DNA of 64,000 nt from an uncultured beta proteobacterium (GTDB lineage Bacteria; Pseudomonadota; Gammaproteobacteria; Burkholderiales; Burkholderiaceae_C). Position 1 is the first letter of the stretch. Each line of letters opens with the position of its first letter. Location: contig CAIVHU010000170.1 of the NCBI GenBank assembly GCA_903905735.1, positions 1 to 64,000 on the forward strand, read 5' to 3'. Positions 36,551-44,237 of this stretch are shown here, piece by piece. A program made the translations under genes and the position numbers. The notes under the pieces are model-generated. The model was not told the DNA's origin and ran no database searches. It worked only from the letters and a program-made list of their open reading frames with translations.

Positions 36551-37063
36551 ATGGCTAAGAAAGTAATTGAAAAAATGGGTACAGAAACGTCTGACCTGAA
36601 AATTAGAAATAGAACCCTCACTAGGAGGCTCAATGAAGCAATTAGTGAGAAGAATCACGAGGTCGAACAACGGCAAAAGATTCAAAATAGGTACTTTAAG
36701 ACTCAAGCCGCAGTTTGTGATCAAAAGGCTCAAGAAATGTGTTCGGCTGTTTCGTTCTATGCAGCACACGAAAAATCTGTGGTTTGGGATAGCGTTGATT
36801 CAGATGATGTACAGAAATACATGAAAACTGTAGAGTTTGAATGCTACCCAGTGCTTCAAAAGAATCACTATGCATTTTTACCACCCGGTGTTGATATTTG
36901 TGTAACTGTTAGAGACAATGCTGTTTTCCAAGACATACAGCACGTACTCCGGCAAATCGCCGAAGCTATTCATATTGATAATGATATTGCCTACTTTAGA
37001 GAAGATGATGACTCGTTTGAATATCAGGTAGAGGTTGTCAATGGCATTTTTCTGGCTGAATAG
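36551..37063 (+). CDS. Coiled-coil island protein, paralogue 1
   Basis: A 170-residue protein of unknown function. The N-terminal 60 residues are charged and heptad-like (DLKIRNRTLTRRLNEAISEK...VEQRQKIQNRYF). The C-terminal half has FLPPGVDICVTVRDNAVFQD with QIAEAIH after it, which recurs in the next gene as FLPCGVDIKVTVRSGATPE with QIIQSIH. AGGAAAAA ribosome site. Strongly AT-rich codon use. Confidence 0.7.
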   Translation: MAKKVIEKMGTETSDLKIRNRTLTRRLNEAISEKNHEVEQRQKIQNRYFKTQAAVCDQKAQEMCSAVSFYAAHEKSVVWDSVDSDDVQKYMKTVEFECYPVLQKNHYAFLPPGVDICVTVRDNAVFQDIQHVLRQIAEAIHIDNDIAYFREDDDSFEYQVEVVNGIFLAE

Positions 37064-37090
37064 AGAAGGAGTATTCAGGAGCAATCTAAA

Positions 37091-37108
37091 ATCAAGGATA
37101 ACCTTGAT
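37091..37108. promoter_or_regulatory. Palindrome ATCAAGG-ATAA-CCTTGAT
   Basis: Perfect 7-bp inverted repeat between the two paralogues; a repressor site or small hairpin. Confidence 0.5.
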
Positions 37109-37124
37109 CCGAAACACGTCATAG

Positions 37125-37154
37125 ACAAGCGGGACATATGTTGAGGTTCCCGCT
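37125..37154 (+). promoter_or_regulatory. Leader hairpin 2 (ACAAGCGGGA...GGTTCCCGCT)
   Basis: AGCGGGA pairs perfectly with TCCCGCT across 13 nt, 22 bp before the start of the second paralogue. It shares ACAAGCGGGA and GGTTCCCG with leader hairpin 1, while the loops differ. Confidence 0.6.
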
Positions 37155-37176
37155 CCCACCAATAATAGGAAACAAA

Positions 37177-37698
37177 ATGGATACACAAATTGAAAATTTG
37201 CCTCTTTCTCGGAGCGCACGCGCTGCACGTAAAAAGAAGCAAGAGCATGAAAAACTTCAAGCTCAATATCGTGAACTAGAAGCGAGTAATAGGGCGCTTG
37301 CGATGCACGTAGAAGCATTTAATATGCTGCAACACTCTGAGGTAACCGAGGCAGTAGTACTTACCTCAGTTCATAACGAAAGTGCAAGTTGGACAAACCT
37401 CAGCGAAGATAAAAAGGCTGAAATTAAATATGCAATGCAGCTTCCGCAACAAAAAATCTTCTACCGTCAGGAAGTGAAAGAGTTTCTTCCATGCGGGGTC
37501 GATATTAAGGTTACGGTTAGGTCCGGTGCAACGCCTGAGACAATTTTGGACAATTTGCACCAAATAATTCAATCTATACATCGAAATAAACGGCTTGTCA
37601 CATTCCAAAGCAGAGATTCATCATATGTGATATTTAATCCAAACGATGGTGACAGCTTCTACGACTATGGCGCTAACGTTAGAGAAATAGAGGCGTAG
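37177..37698 (+). CDS. Coiled-coil island protein, paralogue 2
   Basis: A 173-residue protein starting MDTQIENLPLSRSARAARKK, with a basic coiled-coil N-terminus (KKQEHEKLQAQYRELEASNR) and the shared C-terminal module FLPCGVDIKVTVRSGATPE...ILDNLHQIIQSIHRNK. The start at 37177 has AGGAAACAAA upstream; a longer frame lies across the leader hairpin. It is probably a diverged duplicate of the preceding gene. Function unknown. Confidence 0.7.
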   Translation: MDTQIENLPLSRSARAARKKKQEHEKLQAQYRELEASNRALAMHVEAFNMLQHSEVTEAVVLTSVHNESASWTNLSEDKKAEIKYAMQLPQQKIFYRQEVKEFLPCGVDIKVTVRSGATPETILDNLHQIIQSIHRNKRLVTFQSRDSSYVIFNPNDGDSFYDYGANVREIEA

Positions 37699-37716
37699 CA
37701 AGTAATTTCACCAATA

Positions 37717-37743
37717 GAAACCCTGCGGATCAGGCAGGGTTTC
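37717..37743 (+). terminator. Hairpin GAAACCCTGC-GGATCAG-GCAGGGTTTC
   Basis: Perfect 10-bp stem 18 bp after the gene. No T-run follows. Nearly the same hairpin recurs at 38061-38089. Confidence 0.65.
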
Positions 37744-37808
37744 ATATAGATCAACTTTATCTGCCTTAGAAAAGGTAGTTTCTATGTCCATATTTTGGAG
37801 AATTGATA

Positions 37809-38057
37809 ATGAACAAAAATAAACAGAATATCTGTCAAACCTGCATTTATTGCGAATCCTGTGATAGTACGGGAGGACAGTGTAGGTATAACCCACCAAC
37901 ACTCGCTAAACATCTCATTCTCAAGGGTGATAAAGATGGCGTTGTTGACTTCATCCAGCGCATGAATGCAAGCCTATTTCCTGTTGTCATGGTAAATGAT
38001 ATTGCTTGCAGTAAATACCAAGAGAACAGTCGAATGAAAGAACTGTGTTCTGAGTAA
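37809..38057 (+). CDS. Small cysteine-rich protein
   Basis: An 82-residue protein with a cluster of cysteines at the N-terminus (ICQTCIYCESCDSTGGQCRY, five Cys) and one more near the end, suggesting a zinc site. It is bracketed by two almost identical hairpins, as if a cassette. The ATG at 37809 is preferred to a TTG two codons earlier. No known family. Confidence 0.65.
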   Translation: MNKNKQNICQTCIYCESCDSTGGQCRYNPPTLAKHLILKGDKDGVVDFIQRMNASLFPVVMVNDIACSKYQENSRMKELCSE

Positions 38058-38060
38058 ATG

Positions 38061-38089
38061 AATAACCCTGCGGTTCAGGCAGGGTTATT
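38061..38089 (+). terminator. Hairpin AATAACCCTGC-GGTTCAG-GCAGGGTTATT
   Basis: 11-bp perfect stem just after the small gene, followed by TTAG. Loop and inner stem match the hairpin at 37717 except for one base. Confidence 0.75.
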
Positions 38090-38126
38090 TTAGCGAACTA
38101 AATGAAACTAACTACGGTGCAATTAT

Positions 38127-39440
38127 ATGTCTATTGTTGAAAATCCACAAGGTGAAATATCTAATGAATGGCTTAAGAAGGTCGGCGGTATGGAGCAAGC
38201 CTTTTTTACAAAGCTACTATCATGTACGGTGCAAGAATATGCCGCACTAGGGTTAAACGAGACCTTCTTTGTTACCGATGGCGATAAAGCTATATTTAAT
38301 TTCGTTGACAAACACATACGGCAATACCTTGTTATTCCAAGCAAGGAAACGATTTGCAATGAGAAATTAGCAGCAGTCGGTCACTTTGATTCAGATATTA
38401 GTGAGCCGATGGCTTTCTATTTCGACAAGCTATTGCTGCGTCAGACTCACAAGGTATACAACTCTATGCTTAAAGAGTGTGCAGACCTCAACAAGGAGAA
38501 GAAGTATGACGAGCTTTCAAAACGAATTCGTTCAGCACTGATTGACGCATCGAAGTTGGATCGCAACAACCATAAACACGTTACCAGCGCAGACTTCAAG
38601 AGCGTCTACGCTAAGAAGGCGGTGAAGAAGTTTATTCAGTCTGGTGTACTCACTGGATACAGCCATATTGATCAAGGCAACGTCGCTCTCAACCCCGGTG
38701 ACGTTGGAGTAGTGGGGGGTAGACCCAACACTGGCAAGACTTACATAGCCATCTATAAAGCCTGTCATGCCAGCGTCAAGCAGCATAAGAAAGTATTGCT
38801 CTACAGCATGGAGATGAGTACTGAACAATTGACGCTGCGGTATGCCGCAATTCGTAATAGTTACCCCGTCCATGAAATTAACAGGAGCGAAGTAGCCACT
38901 GTACAGTTGAAGAAGATGATTGCAGTAATGGAGTCTGATCCAGAACCAGTAATATTCATTGGTAATGAAAAACCACATACTCTGCAATCAATCACTGATA
39001 CCGTAACAGTGCATAGCCCTGATTATCTAATATTAGACGCAGCATATTTGATTCAGATTGAGTCTAAACGTCACCTTTCCAGTTATGAAAAGATAGTTGA
39101 AACCATTAAAGGTGTTAAACGTTTAGCCACGGAATTGCAGATTCCAATTCTTTGCACTTATCAACTTAATCGTGAATCAAAGAAGATTAAAAAGGAGAAT
39201 GATGGTGTCATCGACCTGAGTGCTATCGCTGGCGCTGATGATATTGGGCAGCTAGCATCTATTGCCGTATTTGTTGATGAGGATGACGGTGGCGGGGAGC
39301 GTCTACTTCATCTAGCCAAGCATAGAGACGGTCAGAAATGCGCGTTCAGAATTAACTGGGATTTTGAGAAAATGGATTTCTCAGAAATATTTACTACTGG
39401 TGAAGAAACTATCGATGAGTCATATAAGGATGCAGTATGA
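38127..39440 (+). CDS. DnaB-like replicative helicase (RecA-fold ATPase)
   Basis: A 437-residue SF4-type helicase. The N-terminal 160 residues are helical as in DnaB. The ATPase core has Walker A VGGRPNTGKTYIA near residue 200, VLLYSMEMSTEQL (motif 1a), Walker B DYLILDAAYLI near 295, and LCTYQLNRE (motif 3). It could load or drive replication of an excised form of the island, together with the iteron-like repeats 0.7 kb downstream. The next gene overlaps its stop by 4 bp. Confidence 0.85.
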   Translation: MSIVENPQGEISNEWLKKVGGMEQAFFTKLLSCTVQEYAALGLNETFFVTDGDKAIFNFVDKHIRQYLVIPSKETICNEKLAAVGHFDSDISEPMAFYFDKLLLRQTHKVYNSMLKECADLNKEKKYDELSKRIRSALIDASKLDRNNHKHVTSADFKSVYAKKAVKKFIQSGVLTGYSHIDQGNVALNPGDVGVVGGRPNTGKTYIAIYKACHASVKQHKKVLLYSMEMSTEQLTLRYAAIRNSYPVHEINRSEVATVQLKKMIAVMESDPEPVIFIGNEKPHTLQSITDTVTVHSPDYLILDAAYLIQIESKRHLSSYEKIVETIKGVKRLATELQIPILCTYQLNRESKKIKKENDGVIDLSAIAGADDIGQLASIAVFVDEDDGGGERLLHLAKHRDGQKCAFRINWDFEKMDFSEIFTTGEETIDESYKDAV

Positions 39441-40048
39441 CTTCGCATCCGGTTCAGACTGCACTTGTGTTGGCATTTGAAGCAAAGGCTTCTAGTAAGC
39501 CATACAGAAAGCAGATCAATAAAGATGATGGTTTTGAAATGAATGTGCAAAAACAGGCAGAGTCCATTATTAGCAAACCATTTCCTGCCTCCATTTATAA
39601 CGCTGATATATGTGAAATTCGGTATCGCATTGCAAAGACACACCCTTATTTGAAGGCTGATTCAGTTCGCCTACTGAGTGACTTGATGCAAATATTTAGG
39701 GTGAAGCACAGAACCGAATTTAAAGACTATGTAAATCCATGTGATAGTAATATTGGAAAGGCTTCACTTATCGAGAAATTTGCCATGAGTAGCAATTACA
39801 CATTTGCCGGTGCATTTGAATCAATCGGGACAACTTACCCGTCGTGGACACAGTATTGGGATTATGAAGGGGACAAGTTTCAAGGTAAGTGGTTTCTAAG
39901 GATCAATGGCAAGGGCGGCAGAGACAGCGTATTTAGGGTGAACCCCGCATTGGCGGTAGCTTTGGCTGATTCGATTAAGGTACGTCCTCATTTAGGATCG
40001 AAAAAGACGGTGCTGACTGGGAAAGTAGTGGAATCCTCTATCTCATAG
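39437..40048 (+). CDS. Unrecognised protein coupled to the DnaB-like gene
   Basis: A 203-residue protein with no recognised domain. It starts inside the helicase stop codon (ATGA), so it is translationally coupled and may be a loader, primase-like or replication accessory factor; that is inference from position only. Composition is lysine- and serine-rich, with no membrane segment. Confidence 0.7.
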   Translation: MTSHPVQTALVLAFEAKASSKPYRKQINKDDGFEMNVQKQAESIISKPFPASIYNADICEIRYRIAKTHPYLKADSVRLLSDLMQIFRVKHRTEFKDYVNPCDSNIGKASLIEKFAMSSNYTFAGAFESIGTTYPSWTQYWDYEGDKFQGKWFLRINGKGGRDSVFRVNPALAVALADSIKVRPHLGSKKTVLTGKVVESSIS

Positions 40049-40133
40049 TTTGAGTAAATCAATCTATGAGCTAATTCATAGTTGAAGAATATGAACCTAA
40101 GGAAGTCTCTATAGATGGAATAATTCAATCTAC

Positions 40134-40180
40134 TTAATACATCTAAGGGATAAATACAAGGGATTTAATACATAGGGGAT
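40134..40180 (+). repeat. Three iteron-like direct repeats
   Basis: TTAATACATCTAAGGGAT, AAATACAAGGGAT and TTAATACATAGGGGAT follow one another without gaps, then GGGATTTTCCCTTAGG. The set lies in an AT-rich 165-bp gap that also has several AATCTA/TAGAT motifs. Typical of a replication-initiator or repressor binding array. Confidence 0.6.
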
Positions 40181-40213
40181 TTTCCCTTAGGATCAATAGA
40201 AGGAGAAGATTAA

Positions 40214-40768
40214 ATGGCAATACGGACAAAGAAGACTTACGCAAAGGTCGTGGATGTTCTTTCTTCTGCTAATGTGCAGAGTGTGAGTACTTCCTCTAAA
40301 AAACACATCTTTGCGGACTCGGTTAATGAACCTACCGTTACCAGATTCTGGTCTGGCTATAGCCGTTCCTTTAAGGAACTAGACGGTTCCGCTGCACCTC
40401 CGCGTTATTATGACAAGGAGGCTACGCTTTCAAAGCGTCTGGAATTCTTTCTAGCAAAAGATAAGATTGACGCTGAAGATTTTGCATACTCTGTCACCAA
40501 GCACTGGATGGCTGTCAGAGAATACCTTGATGACGAAACGGATGGTGCTACTCCAATTCGGAGTGTGCCTAACCTGCATACCTTTAATGATCACCTATCG
40601 CTCTTAGCAGTCTGGTATCTAGATTTATTCATAGCCAACGGCAGAACCCTGCTCTACAGAATTGGCATGAAGGCGCTCCCGACCTATGTTCATAAGCCCA
40701 GCCTATCCCTAGAGTCTGAACGCCCTACAGAAGATGAGTTGCTGCGTATGGTGCTTGAGTCAACTTGA
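40214..40768 (+). CDS. Unrecognised island protein
   Basis: A 184-residue mainly helical protein without a recognised domain. The start is well placed: AGGAGAAG lies 5 bp upstream. Its promoter region holds the iteron-like repeats, so it could be their ligand, but no DNA-binding motif is evident. Confidence 0.7.
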   Translation: MAIRTKKTYAKVVDVLSSANVQSVSTSSKKHIFADSVNEPTVTRFWSGYSRSFKELDGSAAPPRYYDKEATLSKRLEFFLAKDKIDAEDFAYSVTKHWMAVREYLDDETDGATPIRSVPNLHTFNDHLSLLAVWYLDLFIANGRTLLYRIGMKALPTYVHKPSLSLESERPTEDELLRMVLEST

Positions 40769-41211
40769 TGAACGGTATCCCGGACGCCTTGAATACGGTT
40801 TAAACAAGTGTTTTTTACATTCCATGAACAAGGGCGTTTCATTTACTGTCTATAGCGGCGGCACTGATGCATTTACTCCCCGGCAGTCCAGTAAAAAATT
40901 GATTTACCTCTTTTGATTGCTGGAGTTTATAAATTACTCTTTACAAGAAATTGAGCACATAGTAAATTTTCCAGAGAATGCTATTTTTGAGTGACATTCC
41001 AGCGTTTTTCAATAAATTTGACGTTAATTGCAAATTTTGCGATGTCGGCGGACATGTCAAATACCGGAATTGCGGTATCAGTCAGAAAAGACTGTCCGTT
41101 GGGGTATGCCCTAGCAGACTAGCCAAAGTGCTTCAAAATTGTGTCCGTTAGGATTGACTTTGGTTTGTGGACACGGTATTATAAGGACATAACCTATACG
41201 GACACTATACT
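40769..41211 (+). promoter_or_regulatory. 443-bp gene-free region with TGTCC-rich candidate res site
   Basis: The left 270 bp is AT-rich with no supported gene. From 41041 to 41205 the motif TGTCC/GGACA occurs repeatedly: GGACATGTC near 41050, CTGTCCGTT at 41092, GTGTCCGTTA at 41141, GTGGACAC at 41167, AAGGACAT at 41183, ATACGGACAC at 41195. The serine recombinase begins at 41212. Tn3-type resolvases bind TGTC-starting half sites arranged this way, so this is probably both res site and promoter. Confidence 0.6.
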
Positions 41212-41850
41212 ATGACTACAAGGACAATCCTGTATTCGCGGGTAAGCACATCTGATCAAAACATCGAACTTCAACGCAAACAAGCGGAAGCCGCTGGGTA
41301 CCATTTTGACGAAGTGATTGTGGATAACGGAATTTCTGGGGTTTCTACTAAACTTAAGGATCGGGCTGGTGGTAAGCGACTTTTTGACTTGCTTAGGAAT
41401 GGTGACACGCTTGTCGTTAGGTGGCTAGATCGCTTGGGCCGTAATTATTCCGACGTTTGCGAGGCACTGCGGGAATTTATGCAGCGCGGTGTCATTGTTA
41501 AAACACTAATCAACGGAATGGTGTTTGATGGCTCCACGACTGACCCTATGCAACAAGCCGTTCGGGATGCCTTAATTGGTTTTTTGGCGGCGATGGCACA
41601 GGCTTCTAATGAAGCCACGAAAGAGGCTCAAAAGGTCGGAATTGCTCACGCCAAACAAGCGGGGGAGTATTTGGGTCGAAAACCGACCTTCAACAGGGAA
41701 CAGGCAGAACTTGCACTGTCTATGAAGGCGGAAGGTAAGGCGGTCACCACTATCGCCAAATCTCTCCAACTTTCACGCCAAACCGTGTACCGTATTTGCG
41801 ACCACCCCGCCGAAGCCATGAGGATTGCCTCCCAATGGCAAGCAGCCTGA
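41212..41850 (+). CDS. Serine recombinase (resolvase/invertase family)
   Basis: A 212-residue small serine recombinase. The N-terminal catalytic domain starts TILYSRVSTSDQNIELQRKQ with the nucleophile in YSRVST; R residues follow in RWLDRLGRNYSDV. A long helix and a C-terminal helix-turn-helix (AVTTIAKSLQLSRQTVYRIC) follow. A TGTCC-rich region immediately upstream is its likely target. Role may be resolution of co-integrates or dimers. It is convergent with the GIY-YIG gene. Confidence 0.93.
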   Translation: MTTRTILYSRVSTSDQNIELQRKQAEAAGYHFDEVIVDNGISGVSTKLKDRAGGKRLFDLLRNGDTLVVRWLDRLGRNYSDVCEALREFMQRGVIVKTLINGMVFDGSTTDPMQQAVRDALIGFLAAMAQASNEATKEAQKVGIAHAKQAGEYLGRKPTFNREQAELALSMKAEGKAVTTIAKSLQLSRQTVYRICDHPAEAMRIASQWQAA

Positions 41851-41871
41851 AGTCGGTAAACCTGTCGTTAA

Positions 41872-41893
41872 ATAAAGATTCCAGAATCTTTAT
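41872..41893. terminator. Bidirectional terminator-like palindrome
   Basis: ATAAAGATTC-CA-GAATCTTTAT, a perfect 10-bp palindrome between two convergent genes. AT-rich, so of moderate strength. Confidence 0.6.
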
Positions 41894-41981
41894 CGGTCTT
41901 CAAAATCTCTATAGCCACTTTATTTGGTTCACTTGCTTGCAGGTAATTGCACGGCTTAGATCAGATCGCACCGCAACAGGA

Positions 41982-42971
41982 TCAGGTCAACACCAAGTCG
42001 GCAAGCTGTTTGCAATGAAATTTTGAGTAGATCGTTGCGCGTTTCCGCATGACCCTCAAAGCCAGCACAGCCGCAGCTTCTTGAACCGCACTATTGGCAA
42101 GTAATGCTTTCATGGTTGCCAGATCATGAGCATGTAGCGACAACTGGTGCTGTCCAGCATCGCGGTAGTCACGCCTGATCAGTTCAACATCGGGAAACTC
42201 TTTCAGAATCGCTTTGTCATTCTTGAAAGTCTTTGACAGCACATCTGACGCAACGGTCACGAAGCCCCAGAGTTCCTTGGGGTCGTTCTTCTGGTACCCC
42301 ATGACCAACAACTCCATCACGCCAGCACTGACACAGACTAAACGGGGCCAAGTGTTCTTGTTGGTCGATGGGCAGCAACTTACCACCCAGAAGGAATATT
42401 CCGTGCGCTTTGGTGCTGGAACACAATTCACCAAGTAGCTTTTCAGAATTTGTGAAGTTGCCTTGTTGAGCGGCTGCGTCTGATATTTTCGGTATGCCTC
42501 TGCAAAACGCTCCTGCTGGGCGACTGGCAGCACTATTGATTCTGACTTATCAGCCCTATTGAACTTCCCAGCGGCACCCTGCCACTTTTCTTGTTCGACA
42601 GGTGAAACCACCATGTCAAGATCAGAGTCACCAACGACATTGGTTGCGTGGACAGTATTGAGAAGTACCAGACCCAGCCGTTCCGCCTTTCTAATTAACT
42701 CTCGTTCAACATCATCAAGTTGTGGACGTTTGACTGGGATAAATGAGAAGCCGACTATTTCATCGTAGTTCTTGCGGTGCTGCCCGAAGCGGCGAACCGC
42801 GTCCACTGCCTGACCCACATAGAACCTATTCTTTGAGAACTCCAATAGGTAAATACCGCAGCGGGTCTTACTCGTCCCATACAAGTGTGCGACAGACCGC
42901 AACGTTGCTACTGGTGAAATCTCAGTAAAACCCAGCGTTGAGCATAGTTTGTGGAGCGGGTCAGTCGGCAT
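41982..42971 (-). CDS. GIY-YIG nuclease-domain protein
   Basis: A 329-residue protein. An N-terminal GIY-YIG nuclease domain has GIY at 39-41, YVG at 51-53, arginine at 60-61, and a metal-binding glutamate expected in DDVERELIRK (about 87-94). The remaining 230 residues form an unassigned C-terminal domain. It is last of the six-gene leftward operon with the type III-like R-M genes, starting 32 bp after the DUF1828 gene. It may be an extra effector nuclease or a DNA-end processing enzyme for that system. Confidence 0.82.
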   Translation of the reverse strand: MPTDPLHKLCSTLGFTEISPVATLRSVAHLYGTSKTRCGIYLLEFSKNRFYVGQAVDAVRRFGQHRKNYDEIVGFSFIPVKRPQLDDVERELIRKAERLGLVLLNTVHATNVVGDSDLDMVVSPVEQEKWQGAAGKFNRADKSESIVLPVAQQERFAEAYRKYQTQPLNKATSQILKSYLVNCVPAPKRTEYSFWVVSCCPSTNKNTWPRLVCVSAGVMELLVMGYQKNDPKELWGFVTVASDVLSKTFKNDKAILKEFPDVELIRRDYRDAGQHQLSLHAHDLATMKALLANSAVQEAAAVLALRVMRKRATIYSKFHCKQLADLVLT

Positions 42972-43003
42972 GATGTGTTAACTGTGCAGGTAGCCGGTCA
43001 GCC

Positions 43004-43762
43004 TCAGGCCGCTAGTCGTTCCCTGAAATCATCTCGATGCGACCACAATAGCGGAGTGATATCGTAGCTTTTTAACGCATCCACTACACCGTCTGAAACG
43101 CTTCTTTCTTTGTCATTCAAAACAGCATAGGCAATTGAATTGCTAGGACGTGTTTCCCTTGTGTCAACCCATGACAGGATAACTGCACTGGCCTGATCTT
43201 TTGCGGGGTTGTTGACCACCCGAAGTATCCGTTCAGGCTCACGTTTTGATTTTGGAACGACAAAATCGAACATGTGGTCGTAGCCAGTTCGACCCGAAAA
43301 CTTAACTCGTTGGGTGTAGCGGATATCACCATCATCCATCCACAAGGCAACGTCCTCGAAAAAGAAGCTTTCTACACTTGCACGGGCAAGATAGAACAAA
43401 TCATTGACCGCGAGAATGGCCTGAATCAAATTGTGCTTACGCATGGCAAAACTCTCTTGCTTTGCCTTAACGGTAATCGCCCCCTCGGAAAGATGCATAC
43501 CGAAACCGTTCAGCGTTGTGTGCAGCAAGGATTTTCGGCGTGGGGTATCTAGTTCACAACCAGACTGTACTAAGTCTGTGAGAGTTTCACCGTCATCCGT
43601 TAACTCCAATTCATTCCCAACTTGCCGAAGATATATCTGAATGTAGTCATTGTGACGATCAAGGTACGGCGTTGTAATTTCCGTCCATCCATTGATTTCG
43701 CGCCAAGTTGTTTTCGACTTCAGCCAACTGTAATACTGGTCAACCAAATTTTCGGTAATCAT
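43004..43762 (-). CDS. DUF1828/DUF1829-type protein
   Basis: A 252-residue protein. The N-terminal DUF1828-like part includes TPYLDRHNDYIQIYLRQVGN and ELTDDGETLTDL; the C-terminal DUF1829-like part includes RILRVVNNPAKDQASAVILS and a final DITPLLWSHRDDF. Function is unknown; the domain pair is often found beside restriction or defence genes. The start at 43762 overlaps the DUF6978 stop by 4 bp, so the two are coupled and probably act together. Confidence 0.82.
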   Translation of the reverse strand: MITENLVDQYYSWLKSKTTWREINGWTEITTPYLDRHNDYIQIYLRQVGNELELTDDGETLTDLVQSGCELDTPRRKSLLHTTLNGFGMHLSEGAITVKAKQESFAMRKHNLIQAILAVNDLFYLARASVESFFFEDVALWMDDGDIRYTQRVKFSGRTGYDHMFDFVVPKSKREPERILRVVNNPAKDQASAVILSWVDTRETRPSNSIAYAVLNDKERSVSDGVVDALKSYDITPLLWSHRDDFRERLAA

Positions 43763-44199
43763 GAGAACAGCCCCCGCGTAATTATTGGCGGCTCCACAAT
43801 GCTGCAATAGGTCATAAAGTCGAGCAGGACTTGCCATGAGTCATCAGGATTTGTCAACATGTCTGCTGGAACCTCATATGCCCACTTATCACCGTATCCT
43901 TCACGGTATAGATGCAAATGCGGCACACCTACTTCAGTTTCGTCTGGGTTTCGATGTGGTGAATTGAAGTCAAGTCGAGCCAGTACCAATGACTGCCTTG
44001 CCCGACCTTGGTACTTGGTTGTCAAAGCAATTCGTCTACGACTGATATCAAGTGAAAAGGACTCGCGCTGATTTTCTGACTGCAACGAAATCTGTATTTG
44101 TCCTCCAAGGTCTGGAAAAGCATAAGCCGTGCTGTCAACGCGAAACTTCTCCAAGCACAGCAGTGCATCAGCGTCTGATTGAGTCAAGTCAGTTTGCAT
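43759..44199 (-). CDS. DUF6978-type protein
   Basis: A 146-residue protein that looks like the DUF6978 family: RRRIALTTKYQGRARQSLVL in the middle and GVPHLHLYREGYGDKWAYEV near residue 100. It has a beta-rich pattern with conserved H-x-H and W-A-Y, and no membrane segment. It is tightly coupled to the DUF1828 gene. A two-component toxin-antitoxin or nuclease-inhibitor pair is possible but not shown. Confidence 0.75.
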   Translation of the reverse strand: MQTDLTQSDADALLCLEKFRVDSTAYAFPDLGGQIQISLQSENQRESFSLDISRRRIALTTKYQGRARQSLVLARLDFNSPHRNPDETEVGVPHLHLYREGYGDKWAYEVPADMLTNPDDSWQVLLDFMTYCSIVEPPIITRGLFS

Positions 44200-44237
44200 T
44201 CGATCTACTCCCTATTGCATCCACGATAGGTAACAAC

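Noticed and set aside
40734-40916. 60-codon rightward frame after 40214-40768
   Set aside because: It overlaps the previous gene in another frame, has no ribosome site and no homology.
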